Shown here: positions 7,913-16,604 of the stretch, one piece after another
Layout of the letters: each line of letters opens with the position of its first letter
Numbering within the stretch: position 1 is the stretch's first letter
NCBI GenBank assembly: GCA_043744175.1
Contig: JAYTVD010000126.1
Location: 1-64,000 of the forward strand
Source of the DNA: JANMEX01 sp043744175
GTDB lineage: Bacteria; Pseudomonadota; Alphaproteobacteria; Rhizobiales; Rhizobiaceae
Direction: 5' to 3'
Length of the DNA: 64,000 nucleotides
Made by a program: the position numbers and the translations under genes
Notes under the pieces: generated by a model
What the model was told of the DNA's origin: nothing
What the model saw: only the letters and a program-made list of their open reading frames with translations
Database searches by the model: none

Positions 7913-9298
7913 TTATTTTATGACCTTCTGATGATAAGATTTCGGACGGGTCAGCCCCTGAATGCCGAGCACCGAGAGCGAAGCGCCCTTGCCGGTATCT
8001 TTCACGCCGGTCCACACCAACGCGGGATCAAGATAATCGCAGCGGTTGGTGAAGACGGTTCCCGTTTCAACACGGTCACCGATCATCGCGGCACGGTCCA
8101 AATCTTGGCTCCAGATGGAAGCCGTCAGACCGTAAGGGCTGTCGTTCATCAGCGCGATGGCTTCCTCATCATTGCGCACCTTCATAATACCAACGATGGG
8201 ACCAAAACTTTCCTCGCGCATCACGCTCATCTGATGGTTCACACCAGTGAGAATCTCCGGCGCGAGATAAGGCGATCCGGCCACATCCTTATCAACCTTC
8301 ATGTTGATATGAGCGGTAGCGCCGCCGCGCAAGGCCTCAGCCTTTTGCTCACGGATAAAGTCCGCAAAGCGCGCCTGGGCCATCGGTCCCATGGTGGTGT
8401 CTTGATCCAGCGGATTGCCGACTTTGTAAGTTTTGGTCAGCTTCACTGCGCCTTCGACAAATTCGTCATAGACTTTTTCATGCACATAAATGCGCTCAAT
8501 ACCGCAGCAGCATTGGCCGGAGTTATAGAAGGCACCATCCACCAACGTTTCAATCGCAGCGTCCACATTGGCATCCGGCAGCACGTAGGCAGGATCCTTG
8601 CCGCCAAGCTCCAAGCCCAGCGTCATAAATGTACCCGCTGCTGCCCGCTCAATGGCGCGACCGCCAGCAACGGAACCTGTAAAGTTGCAATGGTCGATTT
8701 GGCCGGATGCCAGCAGCGCTTCTGTCTGGCCGTGGTTCATAACAATGTTCTGGAACAAGCCCTTCGGCAGGCCCGCCATTTCGAACGCCTTGGCAAAGCG
8801 CTCGCCAACCAGCAGCGTTTGCGCTGCATGTTTGAGGATAACCGAATTGCCTGCCATCAGCGCCGGAATAATCGTGTTGATGGTGGTGAGGTATGGATAG
8901 TTCCACGGCGCAATCACCAGCACGGTGCCCAGCGGCACATGCTTGATATAGCGGCGGAAACTGTCGGACTTTTCGATCACCATCGGCTTCAATGCCTTTT
9001 TGGCATTGGCAACCACGAAGCGTGTGCGCTGTTCCACGCCGCCCTTTTCGCCGCCGTAGCGCACGGGACGGCCCATCTGCCATGCAATTTCCGTAGTGAT
9101 CTCATCATTCATTGACATAAGCGCATCAAGGAATTTGAGGCACAGCTTACCGCGCCGCTCAAAGGTATTGAGCGCCCATTTAGCCTGCGCCGCCTTGGAT
9201 GTAGCCAGCACCTTCGCCAGCGCCTTATCCGTAATCACCGGACGCTCCGCATAAACAGAGCCGTCAATTGGCGAGATGAGTTTTATTGTGTCGGCCAT
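7913..9298 (-). CDS. NAD(P)-dependent aldehyde dehydrogenase
   Basis: A 461-residue soluble aldehyde dehydrogenase. Visible motifs are APWNYPY in the cofactor domain, the general-base Glu in LELGGKDPAYV and the catalytic Cys in NSGQCCCGIERIY, with ESFGPIVGIM and the C-terminal KDTGKGAS. It oxidises an aldehyde to the acid; the substrate is unknown. It is encoded between the glutamine-synthetase-like ligase and a cupin. By analogy with PuuC it could oxidise a gamma-glutamylated amino-aldehyde. It is not closely similar to the second aldehyde dehydrogenase at 14331-15758, which fits a different substrate. Confidence 0.88.
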   Translation of the reverse strand: MADTIKLISPIDGSVYAERPVITDKALAKVLATSKAAQAKWALNTFERRGKLCLKFLDALMSMNDEITTEIAWQMGRPVRYGGEKGGVEQRTRFVVANAKKALKPMVIEKSDSFRRYIKHVPLGTVLVIAPWNYPYLTTINTIIPALMAGNSVILKHAAQTLLVGERFAKAFEMAGLPKGLFQNIVMNHGQTEALLASGQIDHCNFTGSVAGGRAIERAAAGTFMTLGLELGGKDPAYVLPDANVDAAIETLVDGAFYNSGQCCCGIERIYVHEKVYDEFVEGAVKLTKTYKVGNPLDQDTTMGPMAQARFADFIREQKAEALRGGATAHINMKVDKDVAGSPYLAPEILTGVNHQMSVMREESFGPIVGIMKVRNDEEAIALMNDSPYGLTASIWSQDLDRAAMIGDRVETGTVFTNRCDYLDPALVWTGVKDTGKGASLSVLGIQGLTRPKSYHQKVIK

Positions 9299-9330
9299 GA
9301 TGTCCTCATGGTTAGAGTGAAGATAAAATA

Positions 9331-10710
9331 TTAGTAGCGTTCAAAACCGCGATGCAGTTCCCAGTCGGTAATGCGGCGGTCATACTCAAATTGTTCCCAG
9401 CGCGCGGTGTGCAAATAATGCTCAATGGCAACATCGCCAAAGGCATCGCGCATCATTTTGCTTTTTTCCAGGAAGGTTGTCGCCTCGCGCAGGGTCTTAG
9501 GGATTTCAGTCAGCTTTTCGCCAGCATACGCATCGCCCTCAAATTGCTTGTCGAGTTTCAGCCCCTCATCAATGCCAGCCAGCCCCGCCGCAATCAGCGC
9601 TGCGAAAGCTAAATATGGGTTCAAATCCGCGCCGCCGATACGGCATTCAATGCGGATCGCTTTCGTGCCCGCACCGCAAAGGCGGAAGCCCGCCGTGCGG
9701 TTGTCATCCGACCAGATGATCTTGGTCGGCGCAAATGTGCCCACCATAAAGCGCTTGTATGAGTTAATATAAGGCGCGAGGAAGTACGTAAAATCCTGCG
9801 CATATTTCATCTGTCCGGCCACCCACGAGCGCATCAGCGGCGTCATGCCGAACTCTTGGGTCTTATCCAAAAACAGCGATTGCTTGCCGTCTTCAGTCCA
9901 TAGCGAATTGTGAATATGGCTGGAATTACCCGCATGGTTATAATTATATTTCGCCATAAACGTGATGGACTTGCCCATCAAATCAGCAATTTCCTTGCAG
10001 CCGTTTTTCATGATGACATGGTTATCCGCCATATCCAGCGCTTCGGCGTAGCGCACGTTGATCTCTTCTTGACCCGGCCCCCACTCGCCCTTGGAATTTT
10101 CAATCGGAATGCCCGCGCCGTTCAATCCGTTGCGGATCGCGCGCATATAAGGCTCTTCTTTGGTGGTGATGCCAATGTTGTAATCGCCGATGTAGGGCGA
10201 GGCGGTATTCAGGCCCGACCAATGCTTGGCGCGCGCCGTATCATGCGTCTCATTGAAGAGGAAAAATTCAAGTTCGGAGGCGAAGTAAGCCATCCAGCCG
10301 CGCTCTTTCAAACGGGCAACCTGCTTGCGCAAAATCGCGCGCGGGCTGTGAGGCAAATCTTCGTGGTGGTGATGATCTTGCACATCGGCCAGCACCAGCG
10401 CGGTCTTTTCCAACCACGGAACACGGCGCAGCGTGCTCATGTCAATCTTCATCACAAAGTCGCCATAGCCCTTCGACCACGAGGCGGCCTGATAGCCGGG
10501 CACAGGCTCCATATCAATGTCATTGGCCAGCAGATAGTTGCAGCCATGGGTCTCGTCATGAGCGCTCTCAACAAAGAACGAGGCCAAAAATCGCTTGCCA
10601 ATGAGGCGGCCCTGCATGTCCACGATACATGCCAAAACGGTATCAATCTCACCGCTGGCAACATCTTGGCTCAATTGTTCAAAGCTCAAATTTCCGGCCA
10701 TTTGTTCCAC
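9331..10710 (-). CDS. glutamine-synthetase-family ligase, probable gamma-glutamyl-amine synthetase
   Basis: A 459-residue member of the glutamine synthetase superfamily, of about the length of PuuA-type enzymes. It retains the ATP/glutamate region NHAGNSSHIHNSLW and the catalytic block with RFMVGTFAP and RIGGADLNPYLAFAALIAAG. Genes of this subtype next to amine permeases and aldehyde dehydrogenases generally ligate glutamate to an amine rather than to ammonia (known for PuuA, IpuC and the Streptomyces GlnA3/GlnA4 enzymes). No adenylylation or nitrogen-control partner is nearby. It lies 74 bp downstream of the permease gene and 32 bp upstream of the aldehyde dehydrogenase gene. The assignment to a specific amine is inference. 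Confidence 0.82.
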   Translation of the reverse strand: MEQMAGNLSFEQLSQDVASGEIDTVLACIVDMQGRLIGKRFLASFFVESAHDETHGCNYLLANDIDMEPVPGYQAASWSKGYGDFVMKIDMSTLRRVPWLEKTALVLADVQDHHHHEDLPHSPRAILRKQVARLKERGWMAYFASELEFFLFNETHDTARAKHWSGLNTASPYIGDYNIGITTKEEPYMRAIRNGLNGAGIPIENSKGEWGPGQEEINVRYAEALDMADNHVIMKNGCKEIADLMGKSITFMAKYNYNHAGNSSHIHNSLWTEDGKQSLFLDKTQEFGMTPLMRSWVAGQMKYAQDFTYFLAPYINSYKRFMVGTFAPTKIIWSDDNRTAGFRLCGAGTKAIRIECRIGGADLNPYLAFAALIAAGLAGIDEGLKLDKQFEGDAYAGEKLTEIPKTLREATTFLEKSKMMRDAFGDVAIEHYLHTARWEQFEYDRRITDWELHRGFERY

Positions 10711-10742
10711 TCACTTGTACTTGTTGTTTTTTTGAAACTGAA

Positions 10743-10768
10743 ATGCGACCGGCTCGCACCGGCCGCAT
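10743..10768 (-). other. intergenic hairpin between permease and ligase genes
   Basis: Arms ATGCG-CCGG and CCGG-CGCAT with one internal mismatch and a 6-nt loop. No clean T-run follows on the minus strand, so it may be an mRNA processing or stabilising hairpin rather than a terminator. Confidence 0.45.
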
Positions 10769-10784
10769 GGATTTGTCGTTTTAA

Positions 10785-12335
10785 TTAAGCCTGACCCACC
10801 GCACGTTCAGCAGCGGCAATCGCAGCCTTGCGCTTGGCAATCGCAGCCTCACCAATTGGCGGGCCTTGGAAACGACGGTTTTCAAATGCGAACCACACAA
10901 CAAATGCGAGCACAATGAAGCCTGCCACCACATAAAGCACACGCTCATTGGGTGCTGCGACGGCAATGAACAGAATGACTGCCATGCCGACAACTGATAA
11001 AACAGTTACCAGTTTATAGAGGCCAGCGGACATTGCCCACGGGCCGGGATTTGGCCACTTGGCTGTTCCATAGGCGAACAGACCTGCAATCAGCGGTAGG
11101 GTGAACGAAAGGAACAAGAACACAAGCGTTGAGTTCACAACGATGACGTAGATCGAAGTTTCGCCAACCTTGATGGACATCGCCAGCAACACATAAAGAA
11201 TGCTGAGTACTGTTGCCGTCCAGATCGCATTTACCGGCGTGCGGTATTTTGGCGACACAGACGACAGCGCCTTTGAAATGCCGGGAACACCATCATCGCG
11301 TGAGAACGCAAAGAGCATACGGCTGGCAGATGTTACAGTCGCAAGACCGCACAAAAGCTGGGTAATCAAAATGCCGAGATACATAACATTTTTAATAGCT
11401 GCAGGCAGAATTGCATCCATCGTCAGATAGAACATGTTGAAACCCTGACCCGCCGCGACAGACAGATCTGGAATGGCCAGCGTAATGGCGCAAATCATGA
11501 CCCAGCCGATCAAGGATGACCAGAACACCGATGTCACAATACCGCGTGGTACAGAAGTCGCTGCACCAACGGTTTCTTCCGCCGTGTGTGCAGACGCATC
11601 ATAACCAGTGATGGTGTAAACCGGCAGCAACAGGCACAACAGGAACAAATAGCCCATATTGTCTGACTGCGGGAACACGTTGCCACCAGCAGCGCCCGAG
11701 TAGTTTGTGAATGTCCACAAGCGCGAGATGTCGATAGCAGGCGCGAAGTAGAGGCAGGCCACAACAAGCAGCGCCGTCGTTGCCAAAATAATGTAGCCAG
11801 ACACGTCGGTCAACATCGTCGTGACCTTAATGCCGAGATGGTTGAACAAGGCTTGAATGGCAGTGATAACGGCAACGAATATCACAACCTGCGTATCAGT
11901 GCCCGTAAAGCCAAACATCGAGCCGAATGTGCCAGCGAAGAAATAGGCCGTACCAATGTTGATGGCGCCAAGAACAGTAATGAGCCCCAAAAGATTGAGC
12001 CATGCGGTTAGCCAGCCGGTGAAGCGGCCACCAAGAATGGAGCCCCAGTGATAAAGCCCGCCCGCTGTCGGGAAGGCGGAAGCAATCTGCGCCATTGCCA
12101 GCGCAAACATGCCCGAAAGCACGCAGCCAACGAGCCAGCCAATGCCCGCGCCCGCGCCGCCAACCGACGAAATCGCCTGCGCAAACGAATTGATACCACC
12201 TGACAAAATGCAGATGATTGAAAATGAAATCGCGAAGTTTGAAAACTTCGACATGCTTCGAGATAGTTCCTGGGCATAGCCCATGCCATGCAGGATTTTT
12301 ATATCCTCGTCATGGTCGTGTAATTTATCAGCCAT
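10785..12335 (-). CDS. APC-family amino acid/amine permease
   Basis: A 516-residue polytopic inner-membrane transporter of the amino acid-polyamine-organocation family. The start is ATG 12335 because GGAGGGAAC lies 5-13 nt before it; an upstream extension would run into the preceding gene. About 12 hydrophobic segments are visible. The N-terminal SMSKFSNFAISFSIICILSG matches the family's helix-1 substrate-loop pattern, followed by GGAGAGIGWLVG. The C-terminal tail is charged and Ala-rich. Substrate is not readable, but the position between an amidohydrolase gene and a gamma-glutamyl ligase gene argues for uptake of the amine or amino-alcohol handled by the cluster. Confidence 0.85.
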   Translation of the reverse strand: MADKLHDHDEDIKILHGMGYAQELSRSMSKFSNFAISFSIICILSGGINSFAQAISSVGGAGAGIGWLVGCVLSGMFALAMAQIASAFPTAGGLYHWGSILGGRFTGWLTAWLNLLGLITVLGAINIGTAYFFAGTFGSMFGFTGTDTQVVIFVAVITAIQALFNHLGIKVTTMLTDVSGYIILATTALLVVACLYFAPAIDISRLWTFTNYSGAAGGNVFPQSDNMGYLFLLCLLLPVYTITGYDASAHTAEETVGAATSVPRGIVTSVFWSSLIGWVMICAITLAIPDLSVAAGQGFNMFYLTMDAILPAAIKNVMYLGILITQLLCGLATVTSASRMLFAFSRDDGVPGISKALSSVSPKYRTPVNAIWTATVLSILYVLLAMSIKVGETSIYVIVVNSTLVFLFLSFTLPLIAGLFAYGTAKWPNPGPWAMSAGLYKLVTVLSVVGMAVILFIAVAAPNERVLYVVAGFIVLAFVVWFAFENRRFQGPPIGEAAIAKRKAAIAAAERAVGQA

Positions 12336-12393
12336 TTCTAGTTCCCTCCGAACGTTGACGTTCACCCTTTTAGTTTCTTTTTGCGTTGACCTA

Positions 12394-13206
12394 TCAAGCC
12401 TGAGCTCGAAACGCCCCCGCCGCATTCAACTCCTTGAATCCCGCGTCGGCAACCTTTGAAAGCAGATTGCCCCATTTTATTTGCTCTTGAGGAGTTGTAA
12501 TTTCATCATTCCTGACTTCGATCATAACCGCAGGTAGCCCGCGAGAACGTGCGTGCCGTGTCAGCGTGAAATAGACGCGATCTTCAGGAGAATAAGGCTC
12601 GTTGACGCCAACAGTGTATCCCGTCTGAGCGCGAATTTGCATCACCATCGAAAGCGCCCATTGCGACGCTTCATCATGGATGATCCCAATTTCCCAAGGC
12701 CGCGAAACGCCGCGATAGGTGGGGTTAAAACTATGCACCGCGATAAAGCCCGGCTGCTGGCCTTTGGCAATTTTCGCCTCAGTTACGCCCTCAATTGCAT
12801 CATGAAACGGATCATAAAACCGCCTGATACGCCCTGCCCGCTGCACATCCGTCAAACCAATATTGCCGAGAATATCCGTGCTCTCGCTTTTCTGTGCAAT
12901 CAAATCATGCGCATCCAACGGACGGTTACAATCAATCAACAGCCGCGAAGCGTTCGAGCGCACCAGCGGCGCATCGAGATTTTTGGACATCACTTGCGAA
13001 ACGGCGAGAGCGCCGGGATCCCACGCAATATGACGCTGAAGATCACTATGGCTGAGGCCAAGTCCGTTAAATTCATCCGGCATAAAATTGGAAGCATGGT
13101 CACAGACAATCACAAACACGCCCTGCCCGTCACGGTTATCAACCGAAACGGCGGCGTCAAAATGCGGAACATCCCGCTTTGCAGCGCTTGCTATTCCCAA
13201 TTTCAT
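12394..13206 (-). CDS. N-formylglutamate amidohydrolase-like enzyme
   Basis: A 270-residue protein of the N-formylglutamate amidohydrolase family. Visible features are VFVIVCDHASNFMP, HIAWDPGALAVS, SRLLIDCNRP, IAVHSFNPTYRG, and the late VMIEVRNDEI. Family enzymes hydrolyse the amide of N-formylglutamate in histidine breakdown, but no hut gene is present here. In this operon with a glutamine-synthetase-like ligase it more plausibly releases glutamate from a gamma-glutamyl product, the role of PuuD in E. coli. That is inference from context. It is the first gene of the minus-strand cluster and diverges from an RpiR-type regulator across a 141-bp promoter region. Confidence 0.8.
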   Translation of the reverse strand: MKLGIASAAKRDVPHFDAAVSVDNRDGQGVFVIVCDHASNFMPDEFNGLGLSHSDLQRHIAWDPGALAVSQVMSKNLDAPLVRSNASRLLIDCNRPLDAHDLIAQKSESTDILGNIGLTDVQRAGRIRRFYDPFHDAIEGVTEAKIAKGQQPGFIAVHSFNPTYRGVSRPWEIGIIHDEASQWALSMVMQIRAQTGYTVGVNEPYSPEDRVYFTLTRHARSRGLPAVMIEVRNDEITTPQEQIKWGNLLSKVADAGFKELNAAGAFRAQA

Positions 13207-13227
13207 CCCTCAAAGCCCAATGTATCG

Positions 13228-13274
13228 TATGAAACGAATTTTATTTTTATTTGCTTGTTTGTATGATTTGATAC
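13228..13274. promoter_or_regulatory. possible RpiR-type operator region between divergent genes
   Basis: The AT-rich gap between the amidohydrolase and the regulator holds GTATGATTTGATAC (13261-13274), an imperfect palindrome with arms GTAT and ATAC, and a second GTATGA at 13228. Placement between the divergent starts fits a regulator operator. No binding data exist in the sequence. Confidence 0.4.
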
Positions 13275-13347
13275 GTAAAATTTTAACCTGTCAATTGACA
13301 TTTTCTAAATTCTGTTTCCCCTTAGAAAGGTTATAGACGGGGACGAT

Positions 13348-14184
13348 ATGACCGACAGCATTTCCGAACGCATCAGCTATGCGATTGATGGCCTGCCTGC
13401 CGGCGAGCGTCGCGCGGCGCAAACGCTGGTGGCGGAATATCCGCTGATAGGCCTTAAAACCGTGGCCGAATTTGCCACCCGCGCCGCTGTCAGCTCGCCC
13501 ACCATCCTGCGCTTTATCAGCCGCCTTGGCTTTCAAAACTACGCCGAATTTCAGTCGGTTTTGCAGGCCGAGGTGATGGAGCAATTGCAATCGCCGCTGG
13601 CCCGCTCCACCCGTCCGTCCACGGTGGGCAAGGGCGAATTTGCCGAAGGTTTTGTCGATGCCGTCATTGAAAATATCAGCGAAACATTCCGCCATAACAG
13701 CGATGCCGACCTCAACCGCCTCTCTGCCTTGCTCGGCGATACGCGGCTGAACCTTCATCTTATCGGGGGCAATTTCACCGACCATATCGCCAACTTTATG
13801 GCCGCGCATTTGCGCGTTATCCGCAAAAGCGTCAGCCATATTTCCGGACAAGAGGCTAATTGGCGCGACCAGTTGGTGGATATGGGCAAGCGTGATGTAC
13901 TGGTGATTTTCGACATCCGCCGCTATCAAGACAGCTTGATAACCTTTGCCACACAAGCCGCCGAACGCGGTGTGACAATCGTCTTGTTCACCGATCAATG
14001 GCTCTCTCCCATCGCCCGCGTTGCCAAACACGTCATCACCGCCCGCACCGCCGTTCCTTCCGCCTGGGACTCCGCCTCCGGCCTCTTGGCCCTCGTCGAA
14101 GCCATCATTTCCCGCATGACCACCGAAGGTGGCAGCGAAGCCGCCGCCCGTATCGCGACAAGAGAAAAACTGCGCAGGAGATAG
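13348..14184 (+). CDS. MurR/RpiR-family transcriptional regulator
   Basis: A 278-residue regulator with an N-terminal HTH_6 domain (SSPTILRFISRLGFQNYAEF at about residues 48-67) and a C-terminal SIS phosphosugar-binding fold (about 125-260, including LVIFDIRRYQDS). Family members sense small phosphorylated or amino compounds. It is divergent from the amidohydrolase-permease-ligase-dehydrogenase cluster and probably controls it. A ribosome site is weak (GGGGACGAT). The stop is followed by one copy of a dispersed hairpin repeat that separates it from the convergent patD gene. Confidence 0.85.
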   Translation: MTDSISERISYAIDGLPAGERRAAQTLVAEYPLIGLKTVAEFATRAAVSSPTILRFISRLGFQNYAEFQSVLQAEVMEQLQSPLARSTRPSTVGKGEFAEGFVDAVIENISETFRHNSDADLNRLSALLGDTRLNLHLIGGNFTDHIANFMAAHLRVIRKSVSHISGQEANWRDQLVDMGKRDVLVIFDIRRYQDSLITFATQAAERGVTIVLFTDQWLSPIARVAKHVITARTAVPSAWDSASGLLALVEAIISRMTTEGGSEAAARIATREKLRRR

Positions 14185-14210
14185 CTCCCCCTTTTAATTA
14201 GCTTCGCCCC

Positions 14211-14329
14211 AAAAATTCGTGATGATGAGTCAAATAGCGTGGATGTTCGAGAACCGGAGCGGAGCGTACTTAAGTACGTGAGCACCGGAAGCACAGAACA
14301 CCCGCGCTAGTTGGCCATCAGCGCGGATA
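14211..14329 (-). repeat. dispersed hairpin repeat, copy 1
   Basis: Shares long identical blocks with 18571-18689 and 41895-42003. It contains the perfect palindrome CGTACTTAAGTACG flanked by CCGG blocks. An outer stem pairs 14235-14248 with 14296-14309 (12 Watson-Crick pairs, one G-T, one mismatch). It lies one base after the patD stop, in the gap convergent with the RpiR gene. Confidence 0.85.
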
Positions 14330-14330
14330 T

Positions 14331-15758
14331 TCAAGAGTGTTTCACCATCACGTGTCTGACGGCGGTGTAATCCTCCAACGCATAGAGCGACATATCCTTG
14401 CCGTAGCCGGACTGCTTGAAGCCGCCATGCGGCATTTCATTGACCAGCATGAAATGCGTATTGACCCAAGTGCAGCCATAGCGAAGCTGGGCAGCAGCAG
14501 ACATGCCACGTGTCACATCCTTGGTCCAGACTGATGATGCCAGCCCGTAGTCGCTGTCGTTCGCCCACGCAATCGGGTCGTCTTTTTCCGTAAAGCGCGT
14601 GATGGAAACCACAGGGCCAAACACTTCGCGGCGCACGATTTCATCGGATTGCAATGCGCCAGCTACGACAGTCGGCTCATAGTAGAACCCGCCGCCGCCA
14701 ACCTGCTTGCCGCCCGTTGCGATGGAAATGTGCTTCATTTCAGAAGCCCGCTCAACGAACGAAGACACGCGGTCGCGCTGACGGCCGGAGATGAGCGGTC
14801 CGATTTCGTTGGTCGCATCGTCTTCCTGATTGAAGGCAATGGTGGAGACGGCTGATGACAAATCCGCCACCAATCTATCATAGATTTTCGCGCCCGCATA
14901 AATGCGGCAAGCGGCAGTACAGTCCTGCCCCGCATTGTAAAAACCGAACGCACGAAGGCCCGAAACCACCTCGTCCAAATCCGCATCATCATAGACGATA
15001 ACTGGCGCTTTACCGCCCAGTTCCAAGTGCGTGCGCTTGACGCTTTTGGCTGCCGCTTCCAGCACTTTTTTGCCCGTCGCCACATCGCCGGTGATGGAAA
15101 TCATATTGATACCGGGATGGTTGATAAGCGTGTTGCCAACACTATGCCCGCGACCCAGCACGACATTGACCACGCCTTCAGGCAAAATATCAGCCATCAG
15201 CCGCGCCATCTTTAATGCCGTCAGCGGTGTCTGTTCGGATGGTTTGAACACCACGGTGTTGCCGCCGGCAATGGCAGGTGCCAGCTTCCAAGCCATCATC
15301 ATCAGCGGATAATTCCACGGCGCGATGGAGCCAACAATGCCGATTGGGTCGCGGCGGATCATCGAGGTGTGGCCAGCCAAATATTCACCTGCCGCCTGCC
15401 CCGGCATACAGCGCACTGCGCCCGCAAAGAAACGATAGCAATCGACAATGGCCGGAATTTCATCATTCAAAACCGCGTTAATCGGCTTACCGCAATTCAG
15501 CGCTTCCAGCTTCGCCAGCTCTTCCGCATTCGCCTCAATGGCATCGGCAATCTTCAGCAAGTAGCCGGAGCGCTGCCCCGGCGTGGTGCGCGACCATGTT
15601 GTGAACGCCCGCTCCGCCGCCTTCACCGCCGCATTGATTTGCGCTTCAGACGCTTCCGGCAATTCCAATATCAGCTTGCCCGTGCGCGGGTTCAGCACCT
15701 GCTCGGCCGTCTCTGTTCCGGCTTCAAACTTCGAGCCGATCAGCATGTGAGTGTCCAT
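14331..15758 (-). CDS. patD: gamma-aminobutyraldehyde dehydrogenase (PatD/YdcW)
   Basis: A 475-residue aldehyde dehydrogenase from ATG 15758, chosen because TTGGAGGATAAA precedes it. Long stretches resemble E. coli YdcW as I remember it: LNCGKPINAVLNDEIPAIVD, TSMIRRDPIGIVGSIAPWNY and the C-terminal EDYTAVRHVMVKH. The base Glu is in HLELGGKAPVIV and the catalytic Cys in NAGQDCTAACRIY. It oxidises 4-aminobutanal to 4-aminobutanoate in putrescine breakdown. It is the last gene of a minus-strand unit after the polyamine ABC transporter, the same association as ydcSTUVW in E. coli. A transaminase making the aldehyde is not in the window. Confidence 0.92.
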   Translation of the reverse strand: MDTHMLIGSKFEAGTETAEQVLNPRTGKLILELPEASEAQINAAVKAAERAFTTWSRTTPGQRSGYLLKIADAIEANAEELAKLEALNCGKPINAVLNDEIPAIVDCYRFFAGAVRCMPGQAAGEYLAGHTSMIRRDPIGIVGSIAPWNYPLMMMAWKLAPAIAGGNTVVFKPSEQTPLTALKMARLMADILPEGVVNVVLGRGHSVGNTLINHPGINMISITGDVATGKKVLEAAAKSVKRTHLELGGKAPVIVYDDADLDEVVSGLRAFGFYNAGQDCTAACRIYAGAKIYDRLVADLSSAVSTIAFNQEDDATNEIGPLISGRQRDRVSSFVERASEMKHISIATGGKQVGGGGFYYEPTVVAGALQSDEIVRREVFGPVVSITRFTEKDDPIAWANDSDYGLASSVWTKDVTRGMSAAAQLRYGCTWVNTHFMLVNEMPHGGFKQSGYGKDMSLYALEDYTAVRHVMVKHS

Positions 15759-15785
15759 TTTATCCTCCAACTTTCAAAACTATTC

Positions 15786-16604
15786 TTACTTGCCTTGGCC
15801 CGCCACCTGATCGCCGCCTTGCGTCAGATAATAGGCGGCCAAAATCGGAATGAGCGTTACCAGCACAACAAATATCGCCACCACATTTGTTACTGGACGT
15901 TGGCGCGGGCGGATCAATTCTTCCAGCATCCAAATCGGTAGCGTCTGCTGCTGTCCGGCGGTGAAAGTCGTCACAATCACCTCATCAAACGATAGCGCGA
16001 AAGCCAGCATACCGCCTGCCAAAAGCGCGGTGGATATATTGGGCAGCACAACATAGCGGAACGTTTGAAACCCATCCGCGCCAAGGTCCATAGAGGCTTC
16101 AATGAGCGAGCCCGACACACGGCGAAACCGCGCCACAGCATTGTTGTAAACCACCACGATACAGAAAGTGGCATGGCCCAAAATGATGGTCCAGAATGAA
16201 AACGGAATATCCATCAAGCCAAAGGCCGCTCGCAGAGAAATACCCGTAATAATGCCGGGCAAGGCGATGGGCAGAATGACCAAAAGCGAGATTGCCTCTC
16301 TTCCGAAGAATTTAGAGCGAGACACAGCGGCAGCCGTCATGGTGCCGAATATCAGCGCCAAAAACGTCGAAATGCTCGCCACTTTGACCGACAGCGCCAG
16401 CGCCTCGCGCACATCCGGCCGGTTCCAGGCAATACCAAACCATTGCAGCGTATAGCCGGGTGGTGGGAAGGCGTAGCTCTTTTCTTCGCTCGTAAAGGCA
16501 TAAAGAAAAATCAGCAGTATCGGCACATGCAAGAAAAGCAAACCGCCAGCCGCGGCCAGTTTTAACCCAAAGGAGGCTCTTTCGCCTTTATCAGAGCGCA
16601 TCAA
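15786..16604 (-). CDS. polyamine ABC transporter permease, PotC/YdcV type
   Basis: A 272-residue inner-membrane permease with about six transmembrane segments. The EAA loop is visible as LIEASMDLGADGFQTFRYVVLP. The N-terminal FAYAFTSEEKSYAFPPPGYT-like region (LYAFTSEEKSYAFPPPG) is typical of PotC/YdcV proteins. The gene overlaps the preceding permease gene by 14 bp, so the two are translationally coupled, and ends 28 bp before patD. It partners with 16591-17532 and the ATPase at 17529-18530. Confidence 0.88.
   Translation of the reverse strand: MMRSDKGERASFGLKLAAAGGLLFLHVPILLIFLYAFTSEEKSYAFPPPGYTLQWFGIAWNRPDVREALALSVKVASISTFLALIFGTMTAAAVSRSKFFGREAISLLVILPIALPGIITGISLRAAFGLMDIPFSFWTIILGHATFCIVVVYNNAVARFRRVSGSLIEASMDLGADGFQTFRYVVLPNISTALLAGGMLAFALSFDEVIVTTFTAGQQQTLPIWMLEELIRPRQRPVTNVVAIFVVLVTLIPILAAYYLTQGGDQVAGQGK

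Noticed and set aside
7847..9115. 422-codon open frame on the plus strand
   Set aside because: Mirror of the aldehyde dehydrogenase gene, which has complete family motifs.
12394..13206. Role of the amidohydrolase in histidine utilisation
   Set aside because: No hutH, hutU, hutI or hut regulator is nearby, and the operon partners point to amine metabolism.
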